Shown one piece after another: positions 14,987 through 23,552 of a stretch of DNA of 64,000 bases. The DNA comes from RGIG3701 sp030530205. Lineage in GTDB: Bacteria; Planctomycetota; Planctomycetia; Pirellulales; Thermoguttaceae. The translations under genes and the position numbers were made by a program. The notes under the pieces were generated by a model. The model was not told the origin of the DNA. It did not search any database and saw nothing but the letters and a program-made list of their open reading frames with translations. Every line of letters starts with the position of its first letter. The first letter of the stretch is position 1. Location of the stretch: assembly GCA_030530205.1 (NCBI GenBank), contig JAUMVK010000015.1, positions 16,493 through 80,492 of the forward strand. The letters are read 5' to 3'.

Positions 14987-17191
14987 ATGCCGCGTTTGAT
15001 CCCCTGGCTCAGTTTTTTGATTCTGCTGATCCCGTCGGTCCTGCTCTCGAACCCGACCAGCCGGGACTCCTTTGAATGGGACGGGACCTGGATCACCCGA
15101 TTCATCGGCAAAGAAACCGAGGTCATCGTTCCGGACGGCGCGACCGAAATTCGACCGGGAGCGTTCGCCGACTGCCGTTCCGTGACCTCCGTCACCCTTC
15201 CCGAAGGCGTAACGAAAATCGGAATTGCAGCGTTCAACCGCTGCAGTTCCCTCAAGACAGTCACCCTTCCCGAAAGTCTCAATGAAATTGAGTGGGGGGC
15301 GTTTGCCAACTGCCCGGCCCTGAAAGAATGGACCCTTTCCGCCGATCATCCCTTTTTTAAGAAAGACGGGATCGCCCTGCTGACGAAAGACGGCAAAACC
15401 CTGATCGCCTGCCCGGCCGCCGCCGGAGAATACCGGATCCCCGAGGGCGTGACCGGGATCGAAAGGGAGGCGTTCCGCGGCTGCGCGTCCTTAACCTCCG
15501 TCCACATTCCCGAGGGGGTGACCAGGATCGGACTTTTTACGTTCTTTGGCTGCACGTCTTTAAAGTCCGTCGTGATCCCCAAAGGCGTGACGGAAATTGA
15601 GAATTGCACGTTTGCAGACTGCACTTCCCTGACGTCCGTCGTGATCCCTGAAGGCGTGACGGAAATCGGGGAGAGCGTGTTCATCGGCTGCACGTCCCTG
15701 ACTTCCATCGTCTTGCCGAAAGGCGTCACCGTGATCCCGGAGGAAACGTTTGAAGGCTGCACGTCCTTAACGTCCGTCGTGATCCCCAAGGGCGTAAAGA
15801 AAATTGGATGGTTTGCGTTTTCTGGCTGCACGTCACTGAGATCCGTCAACCTTCCCGATAGTGTCAGGAAAATTAAAGGCGCCGCGTTCGTCAACGGCCC
15901 GGAAATTTCCCCGACCCATCCCTATTTTAAGAAAGAGGGGGCCTGCCTGCTGACCAAAGACGGGAAAAAACTGGTCGCCAGCTGGACCAACGCTGAAGAA
16001 TTCCGGATCCCCGACGGTGTAAAGGTGATCGGTGAAGGGGCGTTTGCGGAACGTAATTCCTTGAAGTCCGTCGTGATCCCCGAAGGCGTGACGAAGATCG
16101 AATACGGTGCGTTTTATGGGTGCCGCGCGTTGACGTCCGTCGCCATTCCCGGAAGCGTGAAAAAGATCGCAGACGAAGTGTTCGACGAGTGCCCGGACGT
16201 GACGATCTGCGCTCCGAAAGGGTCCAGGGCGGAAGAACACGCGGGAGATTGGATGATTCCTTTTAAAGACGACGGTTCCAGCGTCCCTAGGGCGGAAGGG
16301 AAGTCTGAACGTGCGAAAAATGACGAAATTCCCTGCGAACTCAGCATCATCCGTATTGATCCTGAAAGTGAATGGGGACTGGAGATCCCGACAAGTGACG
16401 AAATGCTGAAACTGCTCAAGATCGAGGACAATTACGTTTTCCCCTCGAAGGTGGAGGGCGCCTCGCTTTCCGCCTGGACGGATCGGGAAGGGCACGTTTG
16501 CAAGCTGTGGCTCAATGGAATCCAGCTTGATCAGCCACTGCTCGATCAGATTCAGCGTTTTTCCTGTTTACGGGATCTCCATTTTTTTAATTGCAAATTT
16601 TCCCCGGGACTTCAGTACCATTTTGACGGTTTGAAAAATCTGAAGATTTTTGGGATTATTAACTGCATAGAAGCCGAAAAAGGCCTCCTGAAGGACCTTT
16701 TGAAATCCTTGTCCGAGTGTTCCCGGCTGCGGTCATTAGATTTCTCGGATCAAAGCGATCTTTTCATTGGCAAATTGTCACGAGAGGATTTTCTCCTGGT
16801 TGGTCAAATGAAATCGCTTCGCTCTTTGAAACTTCCCCACCTTTCCGACGAAGGGCTGGAGATTCTGGCCGGACTCCCCGAATTTCAAAAACTCAGCGCG
16901 AATCGTACCCAAATTACTGAAAAATCCATTCCGTTCCTTCATCGGTTTCCCAAATTACGGGAACTTTATCTCCATGGATCCCGTGACGATATGGGGGCCA
17001 TCAATGATGCGTTTCTGCAGGCGATTTCGGACATTCCTCTCCGGATCCTGGCCATTCCCAACGCGAAATTGACAGACAAAAGTGTCGAAACCATCTTGGG
17101 ATGGAAAAGCCTTATATGGATTCTGTACCTTGATCGTGACATGTCCCCTGAGGGCCGGGAAAAGATTGGGGGCAAGGTGCCCATGCTGTAG
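14987..17191 (+). CDS. Exported leucine-rich-repeat protein (BspA-like LRR_5 plus second LRR region)
   Basis: 734 residues with GGAGG upstream and a signal peptide MPRLIPWLSFLILLIPSVLLS. Residues about 25-420 hold some 12 repeats of about 23 residues of the BspA/TpLRR type (TEIGESVFIGCTSLTSIVLPKGV), interrupted twice by a LSADHPFFKKDGIALLTKDGKTLIA-type module. Residues 470-734 switch to a different, RNI-like LRR (LRDLHFFNCKF, MKSLRSLKLPHLSDEGLEILAGL). BspA-type repeats mediate adhesion or protein binding at the cell surface. There is no membrane anchor, so it is probably secreted or periplasmic. The DNA repeats are near identical, so copy number may vary between strains or be misassembled. 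Confidence 0.87.
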   Translation: MPRLIPWLSFLILLIPSVLLSNPTSRDSFEWDGTWITRFIGKETEVIVPDGATEIRPGAFADCRSVTSVTLPEGVTKIGIAAFNRCSSLKTVTLPESLNEIEWGAFANCPALKEWTLSADHPFFKKDGIALLTKDGKTLIACPAAAGEYRIPEGVTGIEREAFRGCASLTSVHIPEGVTRIGLFTFFGCTSLKSVVIPKGVTEIENCTFADCTSLTSVVIPEGVTEIGESVFIGCTSLTSIVLPKGVTVIPEETFEGCTSLTSVVIPKGVKKIGWFAFSGCTSLRSVNLPDSVRKIKGAAFVNGPEISPTHPYFKKEGACLLTKDGKKLVASWTNAEEFRIPDGVKVIGEGAFAERNSLKSVVIPEGVTKIEYGAFYGCRALTSVAIPGSVKKIADEVFDECPDVTICAPKGSRAEEHAGDWMIPFKDDGSSVPRAEGKSERAKNDEIPCELSIIRIDPESEWGLEIPTSDEMLKLLKIEDNYVFPSKVEGASLSAWTDREGHVCKLWLNGIQLDQPLLDQIQRFSCLRDLHFFNCKFSPGLQYHFDGLKNLKIFGIINCIEAEKGLLKDLLKSLSECSRLRSLDFSDQSDLFIGKLSREDFLLVGQMKSLRSLKLPHLSDEGLEILAGLPEFQKLSANRTQITEKSIPFLHRFPKLRELYLHGSRDDMGAINDAFLQAISDIPLRILAIPNAKLTDKSVETILGWKSLIWILYLDRDMSPEGREKIGGKVPML

Positions 17192-17271
17192 TTTGGCCGT
17201 CCCCTCACGTGATTCAGGAACCAGGTTTTTAGACTCATTTCCGGCAGTATTTTTTAAAAAGGAGCATTCCC

Positions 17272-18030
17272 ATGCGTCACATTTTCCCCCTTCTGCTTTC
17301 CCTCCTCCTCATTTCCCCGGCGCTCGCGCAGCAGAACTGGCCGCCGAACCCGATCGCGACGTTTGCGGACGGCGTGTGGTCCGTGCCCGATGAAAAGGAC
17401 CCGGGGCTCATCACCAGGTTCTCGCAGGGGCCGACGCGTGACCTCTGCTCGGACGCCGAGGCCGCCAACTGGGTGGACGCCGAGGGGAATCCCAACCCGG
17501 AATGGAAGATCCAGAACGGCGAGATCGTCCGGCTGGGCGGCGGGAAGGACCTTTTCCTCAAAGGCGAGTACAAGGATTTCATCCTCGAATTTGAATTCAA
17601 AGTCGAGTTTGCGGGAAACTCCGGCGTTTACTTCCACGCCTGGAGCGAAAATGAGAAAGCGATGGGCTACGAGTACCAGATCATCGACGACATGAACCGC
17701 CCGATCCACGAGACGTACCAGCGCTACTTCACCGCCAGCCTCTACCAGATGTTCCACCGCTACGACGCGGCCGGGCCGATCAATTACGGCGGGTTCAATA
17801 CCGGGAAGATCCTCGTGGCCGGGAATCACATCGAGTTCTGGCTCAATGGCAAACTGGCACTGAACGTTCAGACCGGCACAAAACTCTGGAACTGCTTCGT
17901 CTCCAACGCCCGGACGAACGACGGCAAACGCTTCGGCCAGATGATCGGCGGCCAGATCGCGTTTCAGAACCATCAGCACGAGATCATTTTCCGGAACGTG
18001 AAGCTGACCGAGCTGAAGCCGGCACAGTAG
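17272..18030 (+). CDS. Exported DUF1080 (3-keto-disaccharide hydrolase-like) protein
   Basis: 252 residues with AAGGAG upstream and a signal peptide MRHIFPLLLSLLLISPALAQ. The remainder is a DUF1080 concanavalin-like beta sandwich: WKIQNGEIVRLGGGKDLFLKGEYKDF, FEFKVEFAGNSGVYFHA, GYEYQIIDD, GNHIEFWLNG and EIIFRNVKLTEL are the usual blocks. Members have been linked to hydrolysis of 3-keto-glycosides and to glycan binding and are greatly expanded in Planctomycetota. A second, distant member lies at 29570-30361. The Gfo/Idh protein upstream could supply 3-keto sugars, but the two are separated by the LRR gene. Confidence 0.88.
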   Translation: MRHIFPLLLSLLLISPALAQQNWPPNPIATFADGVWSVPDEKDPGLITRFSQGPTRDLCSDAEAANWVDAEGNPNPEWKIQNGEIVRLGGGKDLFLKGEYKDFILEFEFKVEFAGNSGVYFHAWSENEKAMGYEYQIIDDMNRPIHETYQRYFTASLYQMFHRYDAAGPINYGGFNTGKILVAGNHIEFWLNGKLALNVQTGTKLWNCFVSNARTNDGKRFGQMIGGQIAFQNHQHEIIFRNVKLTELKPAQ

Positions 18031-18072
18031 AAAAAAGCCCCACGTTTTCCTAATCCTCAAACTCCAACCATC

Positions 18073-18191
18073 ATTTAAACACGGATTTCCACGGATTAAA
18101 AGGATTTCCACGGATTTTTAAAGAAAAAGGTCGAACTCCCCCTGAAAGAATCCTTTTAATCCATTTAATCCGTAAAAATCCGTGTTTAAAT
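18073..18191. repeat. ACGGATT palindromic repeat, copy 3
   Basis: ATTTAAACACGGATTTCC at the left and CCGTGTTTAAAT at the right, with degenerate ACGGATT/AATCC words between. It is the short form without outer arms. Confidence 0.9.
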
Positions 18192-18440
18192 CTCGCTCTG
18201 CGGCGGGACTGGTATGGTGTTTGGCCGAAAAATCTTGCCATTTTACGCGATCCATCCCGTTCATAAGTTGGTCATCAGCGGAGGCGGGGCGTTCCAAATC
18301 CCTTCTTTCGTTTTTTTCCTCACGAAACTTTCAATCCCGCTCCGGGCCGTTTCCTTAAATTCCTCTTTTTCTTTTACCGATGAAGAAAAGCGGTTTTTTT
18401 CCTCATCTCACCCATAAAATCGACAGAATCGAGAAATATT
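18192..18440. other. Intergenic stretch without recognised feature
   Basis: About 250 bp between the repeat and the PHP gene. It contains pyrimidine-rich sequence and no convincing open frame, hairpin or promoter pair. Confidence 0.5.
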
Positions 18441-19436
18441 GTGTTCCGAACTTTTCCTCAAGACGAGCCTTACCGGCAGAAACTCCTCGCTGACGCAGGG
18501 CTGGATCCGGAGGAAAGTCCACGGCTTCGTTCCATCGTGGGGCCCGCGGAAATTCGTGCGATCCTCAAAGGTTTTCGGCATCACCCCGAGGTTTACAAAC
18601 CGGGGGAGCGCCCGGAATCCCGGCGGCGGGAGTCGGACTCGCACGGTCTGGAAAACGTGGCGGCGTGCCGCTTCCGCGCGAATTTTCACATTCATACGCA
18701 GTACTCGGACGGGCGGCTCTCCGTGCCGGCACTCCTCCAGCAGGCCGCTGCCTACGCGGACCGTGTGGCGGAAAATCTGAACTCGAATTCCCTGGTCCCG
18801 TTCGCTCCGTTCACGGTCGGGATCATGGACCACAATCGGGTCGAAGGGTGCGCCGAGGCGATCCAGCTCATTCATGCCGAGCCCGAGCGGTTTCGGAATC
18901 TGCGGGTGATTTTGGGGTCGGAGATCACGGTCCGGATCCGCCGGATCTACCAGTTCGAGCTTCGGGAAAAGCGCCACGTGCATTTTTTGATGGTCGGGAT
19001 CACGCCGCAGGACCCGTGCTTCGAGGCGTTTCTTCTGCCATTTGCGAACTCGGTCCCGCCGACGCACCGGGATTTTCACGGCGCGCCGTCCGTCACGCTT
19101 TCGCAGGTTTCGCAATTACTTCATTCCCAGCAGTTTGGAGCGCTGGCGATGGCGCACCCGTCGCGGATCCAGCTCAAACGGTTCCTCGTCGAGCCGGAAT
19201 ACGCCACCGAGGCCATGCGGCAGTACATCCACCTCTTTCATAAAATGCTCGGCCGCCGCGCGCTGTACGTCGAGGCGTACTACCAGGCGTACACGGGAAA
19301 TCTGGCGCTGGACCTCGAGGAACTGCGGACGATCCTGGAAACCACGGCCGCGGAGCGTCTCTTGGCCGCGGGTGGGATGGACACGCACGGGGCGAATATT
19401 TTCTTCAGCAACACGTCGCCCAGGTTTTCGATTTAG
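18441..19436 (+). CDS. PHP-domain metal-dependent phosphoesterase
   Basis: 331 residues from a GTG start; no earlier ATG fits and the Shine-Dalgarno is weak, so the true start may be internal. Metal-binding signature FHIHTQYSDG (H83, H85, D90) opens a PHP fold at about residue 80. Later ligands are plausible in VGIMDHNRVEG, ILGSEITVRI, MAHPSRIQ and GGMDTHGAN (all contain D, E or H at PHP positions). PHP proteins hydrolyse phosphoesters such as histidinol phosphate, nucleoside phosphates or polymerase proofreading substrates. The N-terminal 75 residues are unassigned. It appears to stand alone between two repeat copies. Confidence 0.8.
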   Translation: MFRTFPQDEPYRQKLLADAGLDPEESPRLRSIVGPAEIRAILKGFRHHPEVYKPGERPESRRRESDSHGLENVAACRFRANFHIHTQYSDGRLSVPALLQQAAAYADRVAENLNSNSLVPFAPFTVGIMDHNRVEGCAEAIQLIHAEPERFRNLRVILGSEITVRIRRIYQFELREKRHVHFLMVGITPQDPCFEAFLLPFANSVPPTHRDFHGAPSVTLSQVSQLLHSQQFGALAMAHPSRIQLKRFLVEPEYATEAMRQYIHLFHKMLGRRALYVEAYYQAYTGNLALDLEELRTILETTAAERLLAAGGMDTHGANIFFSNTSPRFSI

Positions 19437-19498
19437 AAAAATCAAGATTTGAAACGAGCCGCGCCTGAAACTCAGAACGCACTCCGCTTCAAAATCTC

Positions 19499-19629
19499 AT
19501 TTAAACACAGATTTTCACGGATTAAATGGATTTACAGGATTTTTAAAGAAGAAAGAAGAAAGAAGAAGGTGAAAGTCTTTCCTGAAAATCCTTTTAATCC
19601 TCCTAATCCGTGAAAATCCGTGTTTAAAT
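19499..19629. repeat. ACGGATT palindromic repeat, copy 4
   Basis: ATTTAAACACAGATTTTCACGG at the left, AATCCGTGTTTAAAT at the right, with an internal GAAGAAAGAAGAAAG tract. It lies between the convergent PHP and nudC genes. Confidence 0.9.
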
Positions 19630-19707
19630 CAAGCGTTAAAGCGGGACTGGAGTGGTTTTTAACCAAAATTTCTTTTCACGATTTCTCGTTGCTCACCCAC
19701 GTCACAC

Positions 19708-20541
19708 TTAATCCTCCAGCAGCCACTCGTCGAGCAAGCGCCGCGCGATGCTGCCCGGCTGGGGGATCGTCGGGAGCGTTTCGCGTACAAACCAGCCCGC
19801 CGAATCAATCTCCAGACCGTCCGGGCTCAGTTCACCCCCGGCGTACTCGGCCCGGTAGCCCAGCATCAGCGAGTTCGGGAACGGCCAGCTCTGGCTGAAC
19901 TGGTACGCCAGATTTTTGACCTCGACGCCGACTTCTTCACGCAGCTCGCGCCGAACGGCCTCCTCCGCACTTTCCCCCGCCTCGACGAAACCGGCCAGCA
20001 GGCCGTAGAGGCCCGCCGCGAACTTCCGGTTATGCGCGAGCAGGATCTCGTTCCCCCCGGCACGGGTCACCAGCACGATGACCGCCGGCGCGATTTGCGG
20101 GTAGTACCGCGCTCCGCACGCAGCGCAGATCAACCCCATGTCGGTCTGCGACTCAGCGAGCGGCTGGCCACAGGTTCCGCACAAACGGTGCGAGTTCCTC
20201 CACTGGATCAGGATCCGGGAGCGGCACAGCGCGGCGCACTCCCCCGGCGGGAACGTCGCGAGTACATGACGCACGGGAACCGTAAAAAACCGGTCCGGGA
20301 GCGGCTCTTGCGGCCACGCGGGGACCTGAGCGCCGACACAGTTTTTCCCTCCGAGCGTCCCGAGCAAGAGCAGCGGCCCGGTCATTTCCGGCAGAAAAGC
20401 CCCCACCTCCGCCACGGTCAGAAAACGTTCCGGGCCATTCGGGTCACGGGTCAAAAGGACCTCTGTCCCGCTTCCCAGGAACAGGAGTGCGGCCGGGTCG
20501 GCAAGATACGAAATCACGTTCGGAGGAGTAAACTGCGGCAT
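19708..20541 (-). CDS. nudC: NAD(+)/NADH diphosphatase, NudC type
   Basis: A 277-residue Nudix hydrolase that splits NADH to NMNH and AMP and, in characterised NudC proteins, removes NAD caps from RNA. A zinc ribbon is visible (C121, C124, C139, C142), followed by ARYYPQIAPAVIVLV. The Nudix box is GFVEAGESAEEAVRRELREE with VGVEV after it (from G184), and the NudC-specific SQSWPFPNSLMLGY follows. The N-terminal 115 residues match the variable NudC N-domain. Length is normal. It is monocistronic and convergent with the PHP gene. Confidence 0.93.
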   Translation of the reverse strand: MPQFTPPNVISYLADPAALLFLGSGTEVLLTRDPNGPERFLTVAEVGAFLPEMTGPLLLLGTLGGKNCVGAQVPAWPQEPLPDRFFTVPVRHVLATFPPGECAALCRSRILIQWRNSHRLCGTCGQPLAESQTDMGLICAACGARYYPQIAPAVIVLVTRAGGNEILLAHNRKFAAGLYGLLAGFVEAGESAEEAVRRELREEVGVEVKNLAYQFSQSWPFPNSLMLGYRAEYAGGELSPDGLEIDSAGWFVRETLPTIPQPGSIARRLLDEWLLED

Positions 20542-20674
20542 ACGAAAAGGGGCTCAAAAGGAACTGGACGGCTGATCAGCATCGCATTAATTAAAGTACT
20601 CCGATTTAAAAAAAATTCAACCCGCCGCCGCGGAAAAAGAGAAAAAAAGAGAATATTTCCCGAAAAAACCCTCG

Positions 20675-20708
20675 CCCCCCTTTACGTGGACGCAGGACGC
20701 GCTAAAAT
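20675..20708 (+). promoter_or_regulatory. Predicted promoter of the EamA gene
   Basis: TTTACG (20681-20686), a 16-bp spacer and TAAAAT (20703-20708), immediately preceded by six C (20675-20680). Confidence 0.4.
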
Positions 20709-20771
20709 GGAAGGGTTTTACTTTTACGCCCTTTTCAGAAATCCCGTCACCCCTGGAACTTTAACCGGTCA

Positions 20772-21650
20772 ATGCGCCTCAACAAAAAAACCGCCGTTTT
20801 GTCAGCGATCGGCTCCATGATCAGCATTCAAAGCGGTTCCTCCATCGCGAAGTGCCTCTTCCCACTGATGGGCCCGGCCGGCGCCGTGGTGCTGCGAGTC
20901 GGGATCGCCGGGATCCTGCTCGCGCTGGCGTTTCGGCCCAACCTTTTCAAATTCTCCGTCAGGGAATGGGCGTACATCCTCTTCTACGGTTTCTCCATCG
21001 GCGCCATGAACATTTCGTTCTACTACGGGATCCAACGGGTCCCGCTGGGCATCGGCGTCACGATCGAGTTCATCGGTCCGCTCGGGCTCGCGCTGATCAC
21101 CTCCCGGCAAAAGACCGACCTGCTCTGGACGTTTCTTGCCGCGCTCGGCATTCTGATGATCGTTCCGTGGCATACCGGGACGGTGGATCTGATCGGGATC
21201 GCGTTCGTCGCCACCGCGGGCTTGATGTGGGCGCTCTATATCGTGGCCACCGGCAAGATCACGGGAAAGCTCAAAAACTCGGACTCGGTCACGTGCGGAA
21301 TGTGCGTCGCGGCGCTGCTGGTCCTTCCGTTTGGACTTTGCAGCGGAGATTTGTTCCACCTGAACGCGAAAGTCCTTTGGCTGGGCTTGGGAGTCGCAGT
21401 CTTTTCCAGCGCGCTTCCGTTTTCGCTCGATCTGCTCGCGATGAAGAAACTCCCAGCAAAAACGTTTAGCGTACTGCAAAGCCTCCAGCCCGCCTTCGGG
21501 GCGCTTTCCGGCCTGATTTTTCTTCGTGAGTACCTTTCCGTCACTCAGTGGCTCGCAGTCTTCTGCGTCATCGCGGCAAGTGCCGGGGCGACGATCTGCG
21601 CCCAGGAAAGACCGGATCCGGAGGGCCTGCGTCCTCGCCAGTCAAGTTAA
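20772..21650 (+). CDS. EamA/DMT-family transporter, RhtA-like exporter
   Basis: 292 residues with about ten membrane helices in the two-repeat EamA layout. The N-terminal repeat contains SGSSIAKCLFPLMGPAGAVVLR and RVPLGIGVTIEFIGPL, strongly reminiscent of the threonine/homoserine exporter RhtA. The second repeat contains LGVAVFSSALPFSLDLLAMKKLPAKTFSVLQSLQPAFGALSG, again RhtA-like. It likely exports amino acids or related metabolites by proton exchange across the inner membrane. The exact substrate is not predictable. It has its own predicted promoter (20681-20708) and no operon partner. Confidence 0.87.
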   Translation: MRLNKKTAVLSAIGSMISIQSGSSIAKCLFPLMGPAGAVVLRVGIAGILLALAFRPNLFKFSVREWAYILFYGFSIGAMNISFYYGIQRVPLGIGVTIEFIGPLGLALITSRQKTDLLWTFLAALGILMIVPWHTGTVDLIGIAFVATAGLMWALYIVATGKITGKLKNSDSVTCGMCVAALLVLPFGLCSGDLFHLNAKVLWLGLGVAVFSSALPFSLDLLAMKKLPAKTFSVLQSLQPAFGALSGLIFLREYLSVTQWLAVFCVIAASAGATICAQERPDPEGLRPRQSS

Positions 21651-21710
21651 TTACGCCTTTCCCTTTTCACCGGTTATTAACTTGACCGATGGAACGCCGA
21701 CCCTCCGAAT

Positions 21711-21779
21711 CGACGACGCTGGAAGCGTCGTCCCCGCAAGTTTTATTTTTGAGGCGACGCTGGAAGCGTCGTCCCCGTA
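21711..21779. repeat. Two GACGACGC palindromes
   Basis: Units 21711-21738 and 21753-21779, both in the GACGCTGGAAGCGTCGTCCCCG orientation, between the EamA and HerA-like genes. Confidence 0.9.
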
Positions 21780-21824
21780 AATCGCGAAAAAAATTCAAAT
21801 ATTTCCGCAAAAAAATCCCATTCG

Positions 21825-21857
21825 CCCCTTTACCCGTCGTGCAAAATGTGCTAGAAT
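21825..21857 (+). promoter_or_regulatory. Predicted promoter of the HerA-like gene
   Basis: TTTACC (21829-21834), a 17-bp spacer and TAGAAT (21852-21857), with CCCC (21825-21828) immediately upstream. Confidence 0.45.
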
Positions 21858-21898
21858 ACAGACGTTTCCTTTAATTTCAACCATCCGGAAGGTACTTC

Positions 21899-23470
21899 AT
21901 GTTCACCGAAGACAAAATTCTCGTCGGCGTCACGGCCGAAGGCAAACGTTTATTCCTCAATCCCCGTATGGCCAACCGTCATGGCCTGATCGCCGGTGCG
22001 ACCGGTACCGGTAAAACGGTCACGCTGAAGGTTCTGGCCGAATCCTTCAGCGACATGGGTGTCCCGGTCTTTCTGGCCGATGTCAAAGGCGACGTTTCCG
22101 GCATGTGCCAGCCCGGCGACGCGACCGAAAAAATGACGCAGCGTCTGACCGCGCTCGGGGTTTCCAACTTTAAATTTCATGCTTGCCCAGTGCGTTTTTG
22201 GGACGTTTTCGCCGAAAACGGGATACCTGTCCGTACAACCATCAGCGAGATGGGGCCGATGCTTCTCTCCCGTCTCCTCGGTCTGACGCAGGTTCAGGAA
22301 GGCGTTTTGAATCTCGTCTTCAAAATCGCCGATGATGAAGGGAAGTACCTCATCGACTGGAAAGACCTGCGAGCCATGCTGGTTTACATCGGGAACAAAA
22401 ATCAGGAATACACGCTAAAATACGGCAATATTTCCAAACAGAGCGTTGGAGCCATTCAGCGTTGTCTCCTCCAGCTCGAAACAGCCGGAAGTGAAATGTT
22501 CTTCGGCGAGCCTGACCTCCAGCTTGAAGACTGGATCCAGTGCACATCCGACGGTCGCGGATACGTGAATATTCTGCACGCGGTCGAGCTTTACCGACAT
22601 CCGGTCCTTTACGCAACGTTCCTCCTCTGGATGCTCGGCGAGCTGTTCGAGCGCCTGCCGGAAACCGGGGATCTGGACAAACCGAAAATGGTCTTCTTCT
22701 TCGATGAGGCCCATCTGCTTTTCACCGACGCGCCGAAAGTCCTGGTTCAGAAGGTCGAACAGGTCGTCCGCCTGATCCGTTCCAAAGGGGTCGGCGTTTA
22801 CTTCATCTCGCAGAAGCCGTCCGACATTCCGGACTCGGTTCTGGCGCAGTTGGGAAACCGCATCCAGCACGCACTTCGTGCCTACACGCCTGCCGAGCAG
22901 AAAAGCCTCAAGTCGGCGGCGTCCTCCTTCCGCAAAAACCCGGCATTTGATACCGAAACCGCCATTTCGGAACTCGGAACCGGCGAGGCGCTTGTTTCCT
23001 TCCTGGACGAAAAAGGGCGGCCGGCAATCGTGGAAATGGCGAAAATTCTTCCTCCTGCGACCTATCTCGGCACTGCGGATGAAAGAATTCGTGCGGATTT
23101 GACAAAGAACAATCCATATTACCGCCACTACTCGCAAACGATCGACAAATACTCCGCCTACGAAATGCTCGCCGCTGAAAGCGGAAACGAAAGCGAAGTT
23201 TCCGAAGAGGCCCGACACCAGGCAGAAATGCGACGGGTGAAACCGACTGCGACCCCTGAGCCCGCTCCGGCCAGACGTCCTTCTCTCCCCTCGTACCCAC
23301 GTCAAATGCCAGAGATGCCGCAGCAAACCCGCGCTCCGAAGCAGCCCACGGCCCCAAAAAAAGTAGGCCGCCCGAAAAAGACCACCTCGGAAAAAGTGAC
23401 CGACTCGGTGATCCGCACGCTCGGCAAGTGCCTGGAACGCACGCTTCTGGGGATTCTGAAGAAAAAATGA
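21899..23470 (+). CDS. HerA-like P-loop ATPase (DUF853/YjgR family)
   Basis: 523 residues. Walker A is GATGTGKT (33-40) and Walker B is KMVFFFDEAHLLF (about 262-274), followed by GVYFISQKPSDIPDSVLAQLGNRIQHALRA, the arginine-finger region of the HerA/FtsK clade. The DUF853 family matches throughout, including FLADVKGDVSGM. The last 100 residues are a Pro/basic low-complexity tail ending in a Lys-rich cluster. Cellular HerA proteins translocate DNA with NurA, but DUF853 members usually stand alone and their role is not settled. No nurA is adjacent. The gene ends at a strong bidirectional terminator. Confidence 0.9.
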   Translation: MFTEDKILVGVTAEGKRLFLNPRMANRHGLIAGATGTGKTVTLKVLAESFSDMGVPVFLADVKGDVSGMCQPGDATEKMTQRLTALGVSNFKFHACPVRFWDVFAENGIPVRTTISEMGPMLLSRLLGLTQVQEGVLNLVFKIADDEGKYLIDWKDLRAMLVYIGNKNQEYTLKYGNISKQSVGAIQRCLLQLETAGSEMFFGEPDLQLEDWIQCTSDGRGYVNILHAVELYRHPVLYATFLLWMLGELFERLPETGDLDKPKMVFFFDEAHLLFTDAPKVLVQKVEQVVRLIRSKGVGVYFISQKPSDIPDSVLAQLGNRIQHALRAYTPAEQKSLKSAASSFRKNPAFDTETAISELGTGEALVSFLDEKGRPAIVEMAKILPPATYLGTADERIRADLTKNNPYYRHYSQTIDKYSAYEMLAAESGNESEVSEEARHQAEMRRVKPTATPEPAPARRPSLPSYPRQMPEMPQQTRAPKQPTAPKKVGRPKKTTSEKVTDSVIRTLGKCLERTLLGILKKK

Positions 23471-23484
23471 CCTCCCCTTAAAAA

Positions 23485-23515
23485 AACGGGAGTCTCATTT
23501 CTTGAGGTTCCCGTT
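23485..23515. terminator. Bidirectional intrinsic terminator
   Basis: AACGGGA (23485-23491) pairs with TCCCGTT (23509-23515), and inside it CTCA pairs with TGAG around a TTTCT loop. An A-run on the left serves the minus strand and an A/T-rich run on the right the plus strand. It separates two convergent genes. Confidence 0.7.
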
Positions 23516-23552
23516 AAAGATTTTCCCTTCACCTTGATGCGAAGTGAAAAAT

